This document shows positions 16,351 to 24,842 of a stretch of DNA of 35,533 nucleotides, one piece after another. Every line of letters starts with the position of its first letter. Positions within the stretch are counted from its first letter, which is position 1. The notes beneath the pieces are model-generated. The model saw only the letters and a list, made by a program, of their open reading frames with translations, was not told where the DNA came from and made no database searches. This DNA comes from Wenzhouxiangella sp. (lineage in GTDB: Bacteria; Pseudomonadota; Gammaproteobacteria; Xanthomonadales; Wenzhouxiangellaceae). Position numbers and translations under genes: made by a program. Location of the stretch: the NCBI GenBank assembly GCA_007119095.1, contig SKQI01000248.1, positions 1 to 35,533 on the forward strand, written 5' to 3'.

Positions 16351-17211
16351 TCAAATCACGTAGACGAACAGGAACAGTCCCAGCCAGACCACGTCAACGA
16401 AGTGCCAGTACCAGGCCGCTGCCTCGAAGCCGAAGTGATTCTTTTTGGTGAAATGACCGAAGGCACAGCGGATGGTAATGATGATCAGCATGATGGTGCC
16501 GATGATCACGTGCAGACCGTGGAAGCCGGTCAGCATGAAAAAAGTGGAGCCGTAAATGCCCGAGCCCAGCGTCAAGCCAAGATCCCGATAGGCATGGACG
16601 TACTCATAACTCTGGATGGCCAGGAAGATGCACGCCAGGACGATGGTCGCCAGCATCCACACCAGCAGGGCGGCGCGCTGGGCGCGCTTCAAGGCCCAGT
16701 GGGCGAGGGTGATGGTGATACCCGATGTCAGCAGAATCAAGGTATTCAACAACGGCAAACCAAACCCGGGGATGGTCTGGAAATCACCACCCAGTGCGGC
16801 CGGGCCGTGAGTCGGCCAGACGGCTTCGAAGCCAGGCCACAGCAGGGCATTGGTCATTGCCCCGGTTCCTTCGCCACCCAGCCAGGGCACGGACAGAATG
16901 CGGGCGTAGAACAGGGCGCCAAAGAACGCGGCAAAGAACATGACCTCGGAGAAAATGAACCAGATCATGCCGTGACGGAACGACAGATCCACCGAGCTGT
17001 TGTAGAGCCCCGCCTGTGACTCGCGGACCACATCGGCAAACCAGCCAAACATCATCAACAAGATGATGGCCACGCCGATCGCGAACAGCCACGGCCCGCT
17101 GGCGCCCTGGTTCAGCCAATTGGCCGCGCCAAGGGCGAAGGTGAATAGCCCCACTGACCCGACAATCGGCCACTTGGCGGTGCTGGGTACGAAATAGCTG
17201 CTCTGTGCCAT
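16351..17211 (-). CDS. coxC: Cytochrome c oxidase subunit III
   Basis: Seven-helix membrane subunit of heme-copper oxidase. 286 residues from the ATG at 17211, which follows GGAG by 10 nt; a TTG at 17235 overlapping cox11 would add 8 residues without a better ribosome site. Family features: HGMIWFIFSEVMFFAAFFGALFY, TGFHGLHVIIGT, and the C-terminal EAAAWYWHFVDVVWL. Last gene of the operon. Confidence 0.95.
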   Translation of the reverse strand: MAQSSYFVPSTAKWPIVGSVGLFTFALGAANWLNQGASGPWLFAIGVAIILLMMFGWFADVVRESQAGLYNSSVDLSFRHGMIWFIFSEVMFFAAFFGALFYARILSVPWLGGEGTGAMTNALLWPGFEAVWPTHGPAALGGDFQTIPGFGLPLLNTLILLTSGITITLAHWALKRAQRAALLVWMLATIVLACIFLAIQSYEYVHAYRDLGLTLGSGIYGSTFFMLTGFHGLHVIIGTIMLIIITIRCAFGHFTKKNHFGFEAAAWYWHFVDVVWLGLFLFVYVI

Positions 17212-17231
17212 GTTGCGAAAGCTCCCTTGCT

Positions 17232-17792
17232 TCAATTCACCGCGGCAAGCACTGCGGTGGCTTCATCGTTCTTGTAAATGATATAGGACAGCGTCACCAG
17301 TTCGACGCGCTCCGGTAGATTCGGATCAACCACGAACCGTACCGGCATGTCACGCGACTCGCCCGCGCCGAGCAGCTGCTCGGTAAAGCAGAAACACTCG
17401 GTCTTGTTGAAAAACAGCGATGCGCGACCCGGCGAAACACTGGGCACCGCCTGCGCGATCACCGGGTGATCGGCGCGATTGTAGGCGACGTACATGGTTT
17501 CGTAAAGCTTGCCCGGGTGAACGTCCATGAACCGCTGGGTAGGTTCAAAGCGCCAGGGCAGGCCGGAGTTCACGGTCGAAACGAACTGTACTCGAACCTT
17601 CCGATCGTAGTTGATCTCGTCGCTCAGCTCGACCTGAACAGGACCATCGGCAGTTCTGCCACCAATGCCGGTGATTTCACAGAACTTGTCGTACAACGGC
17701 ACCAGCAGATAGCCAAATCCAAACATGGCCACGGCCATCATGGTCAAGCCAATCACGGTCTGCCAGGGTTTCTTGCGCGTTGAAGCAGTCAT
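17232..17792 (-). CDS. ctaG: Cytochrome c oxidase assembly protein Cox11/CtaG
   Basis: Copper chaperone needed to build the CuB centre of subunit I. 186 residues: one N-terminal membrane anchor (about 11-33) and a periplasmic immunoglobulin-like domain with the copper-binding CFCF motif (KTECFCFTEQLL). Its ATG overlaps the stop of the small upstream gene (ATGA). Confidence 0.95.
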   Translation of the reverse strand: MTASTRKKPWQTVIGLTMMAVAMFGFGYLLVPLYDKFCEITGIGGRTADGPVQVELSDEINYDRKVRVQFVSTVNSGLPWRFEPTQRFMDVHPGKLYETMYVAYNRADHPVIAQAVPSVSPGRASLFFNKTECFCFTEQLLGAGESRDMPVRFVVDPNLPERVELVTLSYIIYKNDEATAVLAAVN

Positions 17793-17935
17793 GTCAAGAA
17801 ATAGTTGAAAACGCCGCGGCCGACAAAGAACAGATAGATACCCAGCACAACGGCGCCCAGGATCAGCGCGGTGCGTATCACACCGCGCCGACGTTCGTCC
17901 TTGCCTGGCATATCTTTATCCGTTCGATTGGCCAT
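17789..17935 (-). CDS. 48-residue single-helix protein in the cox operon
   Basis: Found by reading the gap between coxA and cox11. ATG at 17935, stop at 17789-17791 overlapping the cox11 ATG. The protein starts MANRTDKDMPGKDERRRG, then a hydrophobic helix (about residues 19-38) and ends GVFNYFLT. Charge pattern gives a cytoplasmic basic N-terminus. Small one-helix proteins at exactly this place between coxA and cox11 are known in proteobacteria as small cytochrome oxidase assembly proteins; that match is from position and size, not from a search. Confidence 0.75.
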   Translation of the reverse strand: MANRTDKDMPGKDERRRGVIRTALILGAVVLGIYLFFVGRGVFNYFLT

Positions 17936-17946
17936 CTCGGATGCCA

Positions 17947-19572
17947 CTAGGTCAGCTCATCCTTGTGCACAGCAACACTGTCATCCACCACCGGTGGTGT
18001 GTCGAAAGTGTGCAGCGGGGCAGGAGAGGGCACCGTCCATTCGAGGCCGCGCGCGCCTTCCCATACCTGGGCAGTCGCCTTCTCGCCACCGCGCACGCAT
18101 TGCCAGATGATGTACACAAACAGCAGCTGGCCGAAGCCGTACATGAAGCCGCCAATCGAGGAAATCATGTTGAACTCAGTGAACTGCACAGCGTAGTCCG
18201 GAATCCGACGCGGCATGCCGGCCAGGCCCAGATAATGCTGCGGGAAGAACAGCACGTTGACCCAGATCGTTGACCACCAGAAGTGGATCTTGCCCAGCTT
18301 CTCGTTGTACATGTGGCCGGTCCACTTCGGCAGCCAGTAATAGACCGCTGCCATGATCGCGAAGACCGCCCCGGTGACCAGGACGTAGTGGAAGTGTGCG
18401 ACCACGAAATAAGTGTCGTGGTACTGGAAGTTGGCAGGCACGATGGCAAGCATCAGGCCCGACAAACCGCCAATCGTGAACAGCACGACAAAGCCAAGTG
18501 CGAACAGCATCGGCGTCTCGAAGGTCATCGAGCCGCGCCACATCGTGGCTATCCAGTTGAATATCTTCACCCCGGTCGGGACTGCAATGACCATCGTTGC
18601 ATACATGAAAAACAGCATGGCGCCCAGCGGCATGCCGACGGTGAACATGTGGTGGGCCCAGACGATGAACGACAGAAACGCAATCGATGCCGTGGCGTAG
18701 ACCATCGAGGTGTAGCCGAACAGCCGTTTGCGCGAGAAGGTCGGAATGATTTCGGAAACAATGCCGAAGGCCGGCAGAATCAGAATATAGACCTCGGGGT
18801 GCCCGAAGAACCAGAAGATATGCTGGTACAGCACCGGGTCACCACCACCGGCGGCGTTGAAGAAGCTGGTGCCGAAAAAGCGGTCGGTCAAAAGCATGGT
18901 CACCGCACCAGCCAGGACGGGCATGACCGCGATCAGCAGGAATGCGGTGATCAGCCAGGTCCAGACGAACAGCGGCATGCGCAGCAGGGTCATGCCCGGA
19001 GCACGCATGTTGAGAATCGTGGCAATGATATTGATCGCGCCCATGATGGAGGAGATGCCCATCAGGTGAATGGCGAGAATCACGAAAGCCAGACTGTTGC
19101 CACCCTGCAGCGACAGCGGCGGATACAGCGTCCAGCCGGAAGCGGGCCCACCCGAGGGCATGAACAGGGTCATCAACAGCAGGGTAAAGGCAAACGGCAG
19201 GATCCAGAACGACCAGTTGTTCATTCGCGGAAGAGCCATGTCCGGCGCGCCAATCATCAGCGGCACCATCCAGTTGGCCAGGCCGACGAAGGCAGGCATC
19301 ACAGCGCCGAAGATCATCACCAGCGCGTGCATGGTGGTCATCTGGTTGAAGAACTCAGGGTTGACCAGCTGCAGGCCAGGGGCAAACAGCTCAGCCCGGA
19401 TCACCAGCGCCATGGCGCCGCCAACCAGGAACATGATCAGGGAGAAAACCAGGTACATCGTCCCGATTTCCTTGTGATTGGTCGAAAACACCCAACGAGC
19501 CAGGCCGGTCGGGTGATGTGCGTGATGGTCGTCGTGACTATCGTTGTTGTGCGCGGTGGTTTCGTGACTCAT
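17947..19572 (-). CDS. coxA: Cytochrome c oxidase subunit I
   Basis: Catalytic subunit with heme a and the heme a3-CuB site. 541 residues, about 12 helices. The active-site FWFFGHPEVYIL (CuB His, cross-linked Tyr, proton-channel Glu), WAHHMFTVG (CuB histidines), heme-ligand HDTYFVVAHFHYV, and GAPDMALPRMNN are present, indicating an A-family oxidase. The N-terminal ~18 residues before the first helix are unusually His/Asp-rich. Ribosome site AAGGA 8 nt before the ATG. Confidence 0.98.
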   Translation of the reverse strand: MSHETTAHNNDSHDDHHAHHPTGLARWVFSTNHKEIGTMYLVFSLIMFLVGGAMALVIRAELFAPGLQLVNPEFFNQMTTMHALVMIFGAVMPAFVGLANWMVPLMIGAPDMALPRMNNWSFWILPFAFTLLLMTLFMPSGGPASGWTLYPPLSLQGGNSLAFVILAIHLMGISSIMGAINIIATILNMRAPGMTLLRMPLFVWTWLITAFLLIAVMPVLAGAVTMLLTDRFFGTSFFNAAGGGDPVLYQHIFWFFGHPEVYILILPAFGIVSEIIPTFSRKRLFGYTSMVYATASIAFLSFIVWAHHMFTVGMPLGAMLFFMYATMVIAVPTGVKIFNWIATMWRGSMTFETPMLFALGFVVLFTIGGLSGLMLAIVPANFQYHDTYFVVAHFHYVLVTGAVFAIMAAVYYWLPKWTGHMYNEKLGKIHFWWSTIWVNVLFFPQHYLGLAGMPRRIPDYAVQFTEFNMISSIGGFMYGFGQLLFVYIIWQCVRGGEKATAQVWEGARGLEWTVPSPAPLHTFDTPPVVDDSVAVHKDELT

Positions 19573-19610
19573 TATCTAAATCCTTTCTCAGCCTGGTCCG
19601 ATGCTGCGGT

Positions 19611-20753
19611 TCAGCCCTGATTCAATTCTGCGATGGTGGCCGGTTGCACGACCTCGCCTTCATCCTCGCTCCAGGCGTTGCGCGTGTAGGTCAGCGCAGC
19701 GGCAATATCCTGGGGCTCAAGGCGGCTGCCAAAACCGGTCATTGCCGTGCCCTCGCGGCCGTGCATCACGACATCCAAATGGCTGTTCAAATCGCCAGTG
19801 GGAATGCCATTTCGGGCCAGGGCCGGAAACGCTGGCTCCAGGCCGCTGCCGTCAGATTGATGGCAGGCCGCGCACTGCGCCTGATACACATTGGCGCCGC
19901 GATCCATCAACTCATCACGCGTCCACAGTCGAGCTGCGTCGTGGGCGACATCAGCCATGTCCTGGCGCTGATTCGCGACCCAGGCGTCGTACTCTTCGCG
20001 AGATACGGCTTCAACCACGATTGGCATGAAGCCATGGTCCTTGCCGCAGAGCTCGGCGCACTGGCCGCGATAGACGCCTTCTTCCAGAATGTAGGTCCAG
20101 GCCTCATTCACCATCCCCGGAATGGCATCGCGCTTCCAGCCCAGATCCGGCACCCACCAGGAGTGGATGACGTCATCGGCAGTCAACAGGAAGCGGATGC
20201 GGGTGTTGACCGGGACGACCAGGCGATTGTCGACCTCGAGCAGATAGTTGTCCACGTCGCGCGGGTTAATGCCCGACCCGATTTGGCGCGCCTGGTTGCT
20301 GGCCCGGTCCATGGCCGAGAAGAAGCTGATCTCATCTTCCAGGTAATCGTACTTCCAAAGCCACTGGTACCCGGTGATCTTGATGTTCAACTCGGCGCCA
20401 CCAGTGTCTTCCATGTCGATCAGCACCCGGGTGGCCGGCACCGCCATTACCACCAGAATCAGCACTGGGATGGCAGTCCAGATGATCTCGGCCTTGGTCG
20501 AATGCGAAAAACGCGCAGCTTGGTAACCTTTCGACTTGCGGTGAACCACGATCGAGGTAAACATCGCCGTGAATACCAATACTCCAATCACGGTCACGAT
20601 GGCCAGGATCGTATTGTGCAGCTGATAGACATCCTGACTGTAAGGCGTAACGCCACGCGGCATATTGTCACCGACGGCAAAAATGCCCCAGGTAATCACC
20701 GCAATGACCGCCAGAACGGCCAGGCCTACGATCAGTTCGTTGGTTCTCTTCAT
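19611..20753 (-). CDS. coxB: Cytochrome c oxidase subunit II with C-terminal cytochrome c domain
   Basis: 380 residues: signal-like first helix, two membrane segments, CuA cupredoxin domain with CAELCGKDHGFMP, then a fused cytochrome c domain with heme-binding CAACH and a probable distal Met in GTAMTGFG. This is the caa3-type architecture, so electrons can pass from heme c to CuA within the subunit. The usual YQWLWKYDY aromatic stretch is present. First oxidase gene of the operon. Confidence 0.96.
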   Translation of the reverse strand: MKRTNELIVGLAVLAVIAVITWGIFAVGDNMPRGVTPYSQDVYQLHNTILAIVTVIGVLVFTAMFTSIVVHRKSKGYQAARFSHSTKAEIIWTAIPVLILVVMAVPATRVLIDMEDTGGAELNIKITGYQWLWKYDYLEDEISFFSAMDRASNQARQIGSGINPRDVDNYLLEVDNRLVVPVNTRIRFLLTADDVIHSWWVPDLGWKRDAIPGMVNEAWTYILEEGVYRGQCAELCGKDHGFMPIVVEAVSREEYDAWVANQRQDMADVAHDAARLWTRDELMDRGANVYQAQCAACHQSDGSGLEPAFPALARNGIPTGDLNSHLDVVMHGREGTAMTGFGSRLEPQDIAAALTYTRNAWSEDEGEVVQPATIAELNQG

Positions 20754-20908
20754 CCTCGAATCACCTGTCGTTATTGATCTTGCAAACCGGTACCGGCAGT
20801 ACCTCTTGCACGCCGCGGGTCGCCATCAGCCACCCTGAACGCATTTTTTTGCCATCCTGATCAGGATCGCTGGGCCATTGGCCCCAGCGCAAACACAACG
20901 CGCTGTCT
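20754..20908 (-). promoter_or_regulatory. coxB upstream region with a 14-bp palindrome
   Basis: Gap between the DUF2244 stop and coxB. ATCCTGATCAGGAT (20854-20867) is a perfect palindrome and could be an operator. A weaker hairpin with GGTAC/GTACC lies near 20789-20802. No clear -35/-10 pair was found. Confidence 0.35.
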
Positions 20909-21421
20909 TCACTTGCTCTGCCATCGCTGACTGCCTTGCCAGGCACTATGCGATCGCAGGCCTTCCCTGACCGCATTGGCCAGTTCCAGCCGCTCATTCA
21001 CCGGAAGAAACGCACCAATCTGTTGCGTTTCCCCCTTGCAACGAAGCAGCACCCGCTTGTCACCCAGGGCGGCTTCTGCAATTTCAATCCGAACCCAGGC
21101 CGCGGGCCAGCTTCGGCGGATTTTGCGACGAAGATCGTAGTGTTCCACAACCAGATCGTCCGGGCCAACCAGCAAACGTTCCCTGGCCCAGTTTCCCCGC
21201 CATGCCAGCCGCAGACACCAGCCGACGATCAGCAGGTGAACGATCGCGATCACCATGACAGGCCACAAGCCCATGATCAGCGGGAACAGGGCTGCCAGCA
21301 ACGTCACCGCGCTCAAAAGCAAAAAGAACCCGGCCAGTCGATCCAGCGACATGGACAGGTTCGACCTGGCCTCGATGATGCTGTTGCCCGGAGCTTCCGG
21401 GTTGTCCAAGACTTCGATCAC
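20909..21421 (-). CDS. DUF2244 family membrane protein
   Basis: 170 residues; two closely spaced membrane segments in the first half (FFLLLSAVTLLAALFPLI and MVIAIVHLLIVGWCL), then a cytoplasmic domain with LVVEHYDLRRKIRRSW. Matches the DUF2244 pattern, genes of which are often found beside cox clusters; function unknown. Start is a GTG at 21421 with weak ribosome site; a later Met at residue 24 would still keep both helices. About 155 bp upstream of coxB, so it may be co-transcribed. Confidence 0.72.
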   Translation of the reverse strand: MIEVLDNPEAPGNSIIEARSNLSMSLDRLAGFFLLLSAVTLLAALFPLIMGLWPVMVIAIVHLLIVGWCLRLAWRGNWARERLLVGPDDLVVEHYDLRRKIRRSWPAAWVRIEIAEAALGDKRVLLRCKGETQQIGAFLPVNERLELANAVREGLRSHSAWQGSQRWQSK

Positions 21422-21649
21422 GTTCGCGGTGAGCCATGCTCGATCGGCACTGCGAGTGAGTGCGTATTGTAGCCGATGGGGCGAAAGTACGGCAAAGGAT
21501 TTTCTTCACTTGCATCAAGGGCCTTGGTCACCACAAGGCGCTCTCGGACGCTGAACCTGACTGTGTCGGGGTGGGCTTTGCAACGGAAAAAGTCCGCCTG
21601 CGTTACACTTCCGGCTTTGAACGTCTGCCACCTTTTCATGGACGCGATT
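21422..21649. promoter_or_regulatory. Divergent region between the DUF2244 gene and putA
   Basis: Open in the putA frame but the translation (basic, low-complexity) does not look like protein. Expected to carry both promoters. A TTGCAA (about 21578) and TACACT (about 21604) are seen but at too long a spacing (20 nt) for a confident call. Confidence 0.3.
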
Positions 21650-24600
21650 ATGAGCACGCCGGATCAGGAATTTGTCATCAACAAGGCCAGTTATGGAGAT
21701 CCGCTGACCGCTGCACTGGAAGCCGCCTGGGCGCTGGACGAAGCCGAGCACGTGCGTTTCCTGCTTGACCAGTGCGGTCTCGATGATGCTGCCAGGTCAA
21801 AAATTCAGGGCAGTGCGTTGAAGCTGGTCGAACGGGTGCGCCAGCGCAGCCGCGATGCCGGCGCGATGGAAGCGTTCATGCGCGAGTACGACCTGTCTTC
21901 CGAGGAAGGCGTTGTCTTGATGTGCCTGGCCGAGGCGCTGCTCAGAATTCCGGACAGCGATACCGCCGAGAAGCTGATCTCGGACAAGCTGTCAGACGCC
22001 AACTGGGAGTCGCACCTCGGAAAAAGCGATTCGCTTTTCGTCAACGCGTCGACCTGGGGTCTTATGCTGACCGGCAAGCTGGTCAGGGTCGGCAGCAGCA
22101 GCAAGCGCGATGTCGGTGCCACCCTGGCAAGAATTGCCAACAAATCGGGCGAGCCCGTCGTCCGCCTGGCCATCCGTCAGGCGATGCGGATCATGGGCCA
22201 TCAATACGTGATGGGACGCAATATCAAGGCGGCGATCGATCGATCACGAAAAAAGGCCAACAGACGCTACCGGTACTCCTTCGACATGCTCGGTGAAGCC
22301 GCGCTGACCGCCGCCGATGCCGAGCGCTATCGCCGAGCCTACGAAGACGCCATCCGCGCCATCGGCAGCAGCACCAGTGTCGAAGACGTGTTCGCCGCCC
22401 CGAGTATTTCAGTCAAGCTGTCGGCGCTGCACCCGCGCTATGAGCATGCCAAGCAGGAACGGGTGCTCGATGAACTGGTCCCGGTGCTGTTGGCGCTTGC
22501 CCGACTGGCAAAAGAGCAGGGCATCGCGCTGACAGTGGACGCCGAGGAAGCCGAGCGCCTGACCCTGTCGCTGCAGGTGTTCGAGAAAGTATTGGCCGAC
22601 CCGTCGTTAGACGGCTGGAACGGTTTGGGGCTGGCTTTGCAGGCCTATCAGAAACGCGCCTGGGCGGCCATCGACTGGCTGGCCGATCGGGCACGACGCA
22701 GCGGCCATCGGATACCCGTTCGCCTGGTCAAGGGCGCCTACTGGGACACCGAAATCAAGTTCGCCCAGGTTGAAGGCCATGCCGACTACCCCGTGTTCAC
22801 CCGCAAGTGCAACACCGACTTGTCCTACCTGGCCTGCGCCAAACACCTGCTCGGCCAGCAGAACGCTTTTTATCCCCAGTTTGCGACTCACAATGCGCAC
22901 ACCATCGCCGCCATTGCCGAAATGGCCGCAGATCGTCGCGATTTCGAATACCAGCGCCTGCATGGCATGGGCCGCGAGCTGTACGAAGAGGTCTTGGACA
23001 ACAATAACTACAACGATGCTTGTCGAGTCTATGCACCGGTTGGCAACCACAAGGATCTGCTGCCCTACCTGGTACGCCGATTGCTGGAAAACGGCGCCAA
23101 TACCTCCTTCGTCAACCGCATCGTTGATGAAAAACTGCCCGCCGAAGAGGTGGTCAACGACCCCATTGCCCAGGTGCAGGCACTGCCGAGCATCCGCCAC
23201 CCGCAAATCCCGCTGCCCCACAGTCTTTACGGGGAAGCTCGCCGGAATTCCGCCGGCATCAATTTCGCCGATCAGCCGGTGCTGGCGGAGCTGAAAACCG
23301 AGATGGACAGTTTCAGCACCCAGACCTGGCAGGCTGCCCCTTTGGGTGGGCAGTGCACCAAGGCCGGCGAGCAGCGTGTACTGGCCCAGCCTACCAACCT
23401 GGATCGGGAGGTCGGGCGGGTCAGCGTCACCAGCCTGGACTGCATCGATGAGGTGATTGCCGCGGCACTGGCCGCTCAACCGGCCTGGGACGGTCGCGGG
23501 GTGGCCGAACGAGCGCAGATTCTGGAGCGTTTCGCCGACGCCCTGGAAGCCAATCGCGGCGAGCTGATGGCGCTGTGCGCGCGCGAAGCCGGAAAAACCC
23601 TGAAGGACGGGATCGCAGAAGTCCGTGAAGCGGCTGATTTTTGCCGCTACTACGCGGCTCGGGCGCGCGCGCTGATGAGCGAGCCGGAAATCCTGGCCGG
23701 ACCAACCGGTGAGCGCAATCAGATCAGCCTGCACGGCAAGGGCGTGTTTGTCTGCATCAGCCCGTGGAACTTCCCGCTGGCCATATTTACCGGCCAGATT
23801 GTGGCCGCCCTGGTCACCGGCAATACCGTGATTGCCAAGCCGGCCGAGCAAACGCCGTTGGTGGCCCACCGGGCCGTCGAGTTGCTGCGAGCAGCCGGCG
23901 TGCCGGACAACGTTCTGTTCTGCCTGCCTGGCGGCGGCGAAACCGGCGCTGCCCTGACCGCTGATCCAAGAATCGCCGGCGTTGCCTTTACCGGCTCCAC
24001 CGCCACTGCGCGCGTGATCAATCGCAGCCTGGCAGAACGCGATGCCCCGCTGGCTACGCTGATTGCCGAAACGGGTGGCCAGAACGCCATGATCGTGGAT
24101 TCATCAGCCCTGCCCGAACAGGTGGTCAGGGACGTGATCCAGTCGGCCTTTCTGAGCGCGGGCCAGCGTTGCTCGGCGCTGCGCATCCTGTGCGTTCAGG
24201 CCGACGTTGCCGATCATGTGCTGACCATGCTGGCCGGTGCCATGGCCGAACTCAAGATTGGCAACCCTGCGCTGCTGGTCAACGACATCGGCCCCGTCAT
24301 CGACGCCTCGCAGCAAAAGATGCTTGCCAGGCATGTTGAACGAATGGAACAGGAAGCAAGACTGATCGCCCGTGTCGATTTGCCCGAGTCGCTGCCTGAG
24401 GGGCACTGGTTCGCGCCCTGCGCCTATGAAATCGACAGCATCAAGCAGCTGACCGGCGAAGTATTTGGCCCGATCCTGCATGTGCTGCGTTACCGCAGCA
24501 AACAGCTCGACGAGGTTATCGATGCAATCAACGGCACCGGTTTCGGTCTGACCCTGGGCGTCCACAGTCGCATTGATCGGGTACAGGACTACATTGCCAG

Positions 24601-24808
24601 CCGGGTCAAGGTGGGCAACGCCTACATCAACCGCAACATGACCGGGGCCGTGGTTGGCGTACAGCCCTTCGGTGGCGAAGGCCTCTCCGGCACCGGGCCC
24701 AAGGCGGGCGGCCCGCACTATCTGCTGCGCATGTGCAACGAACGAACGCTGACCGTGAATACTGCGGCAGTTGGAGGCAACGCTTCTTTGCTGGCGTTGT
24801 CAGACTGA
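21650..24808 (+). CDS. putA: Bifunctional proline dehydrogenase / glutamate-semialdehyde dehydrogenase
   Basis: Oxidises proline to glutamate in two steps with substrate channelling. 1052 residues from ATG 21650 (ATG 21638 also possible). Proline dehydrogenase barrel at about 150-475 with RLVKGAYWDTEIK, FATHNAHT and LHGMG; aldehyde dehydrogenase domain from about 570 with SPWNFPLAIFTGQ, AFTGSTATA, ETGGQNAMIV and the catalytic Cys841 in SAGQRCSALR. There is no N-terminal ribbon-helix-helix domain, so it should not repress its own gene as E. coli PutA does. No putP transporter is adjacent. Confidence 0.95.
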   Translation: MSTPDQEFVINKASYGDPLTAALEAAWALDEAEHVRFLLDQCGLDDAARSKIQGSALKLVERVRQRSRDAGAMEAFMREYDLSSEEGVVLMCLAEALLRIPDSDTAEKLISDKLSDANWESHLGKSDSLFVNASTWGLMLTGKLVRVGSSSKRDVGATLARIANKSGEPVVRLAIRQAMRIMGHQYVMGRNIKAAIDRSRKKANRRYRYSFDMLGEAALTAADAERYRRAYEDAIRAIGSSTSVEDVFAAPSISVKLSALHPRYEHAKQERVLDELVPVLLALARLAKEQGIALTVDAEEAERLTLSLQVFEKVLADPSLDGWNGLGLALQAYQKRAWAAIDWLADRARRSGHRIPVRLVKGAYWDTEIKFAQVEGHADYPVFTRKCNTDLSYLACAKHLLGQQNAFYPQFATHNAHTIAAIAEMAADRRDFEYQRLHGMGRELYEEVLDNNNYNDACRVYAPVGNHKDLLPYLVRRLLENGANTSFVNRIVDEKLPAEEVVNDPIAQVQALPSIRHPQIPLPHSLYGEARRNSAGINFADQPVLAELKTEMDSFSTQTWQAAPLGGQCTKAGEQRVLAQPTNLDREVGRVSVTSLDCIDEVIAAALAAQPAWDGRGVAERAQILERFADALEANRGELMALCAREAGKTLKDGIAEVREAADFCRYYAARARALMSEPEILAGPTGERNQISLHGKGVFVCISPWNFPLAIFTGQIVAALVTGNTVIAKPAEQTPLVAHRAVELLRAAGVPDNVLFCLPGGGETGAALTADPRIAGVAFTGSTATARVINRSLAERDAPLATLIAETGGQNAMIVDSSALPEQVVRDVIQSAFLSAGQRCSALRILCVQADVADHVLTMLAGAMAELKIGNPALLVNDIGPVIDASQQKMLARHVERMEQEARLIARVDLPESLPEGHWFAPCAYEIDSIKQLTGEVFGPILHVLRYRSKQLDEVIDAINGTGFGLTLGVHSRIDRVQDYIASRVKVGNAYINRNMTGAVVGVQPFGGEGLSGTGPKAGGPHYLLRMCNERTLTVNTAAVGGNASLLALSD

Positions 24809-24842
24809 CAGACCCGAACCGAGCGCAGCCAGTTAGCAACGC

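Noticed and set aside
18283..19620. 445-residue open frame antisense to coxA
   Set aside because: Composition is His/Gln/Arg-rich, an expected mirror of membrane-protein codons on the other strand; coxA is certain.
19518..20777. 419-residue open frame antisense to coxB
   Set aside because: Mirror of a complete subunit II with CuA and heme c motifs.
20761..20997. 78-residue minus-strand frame before coxB
   Set aside because: Overlaps the DUF2244 3' end in another frame, no ribosome site, no domain or helix.
21476..21649. N-terminal extension of putA
   Set aside because: In frame but basic and unlike PutA; later ATGs at 21638/21650 give the family-like start.
22607..23869. 420-residue open frame antisense to putA
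   Set aside because: Shadow frame; putA domain structure is continuous through it.
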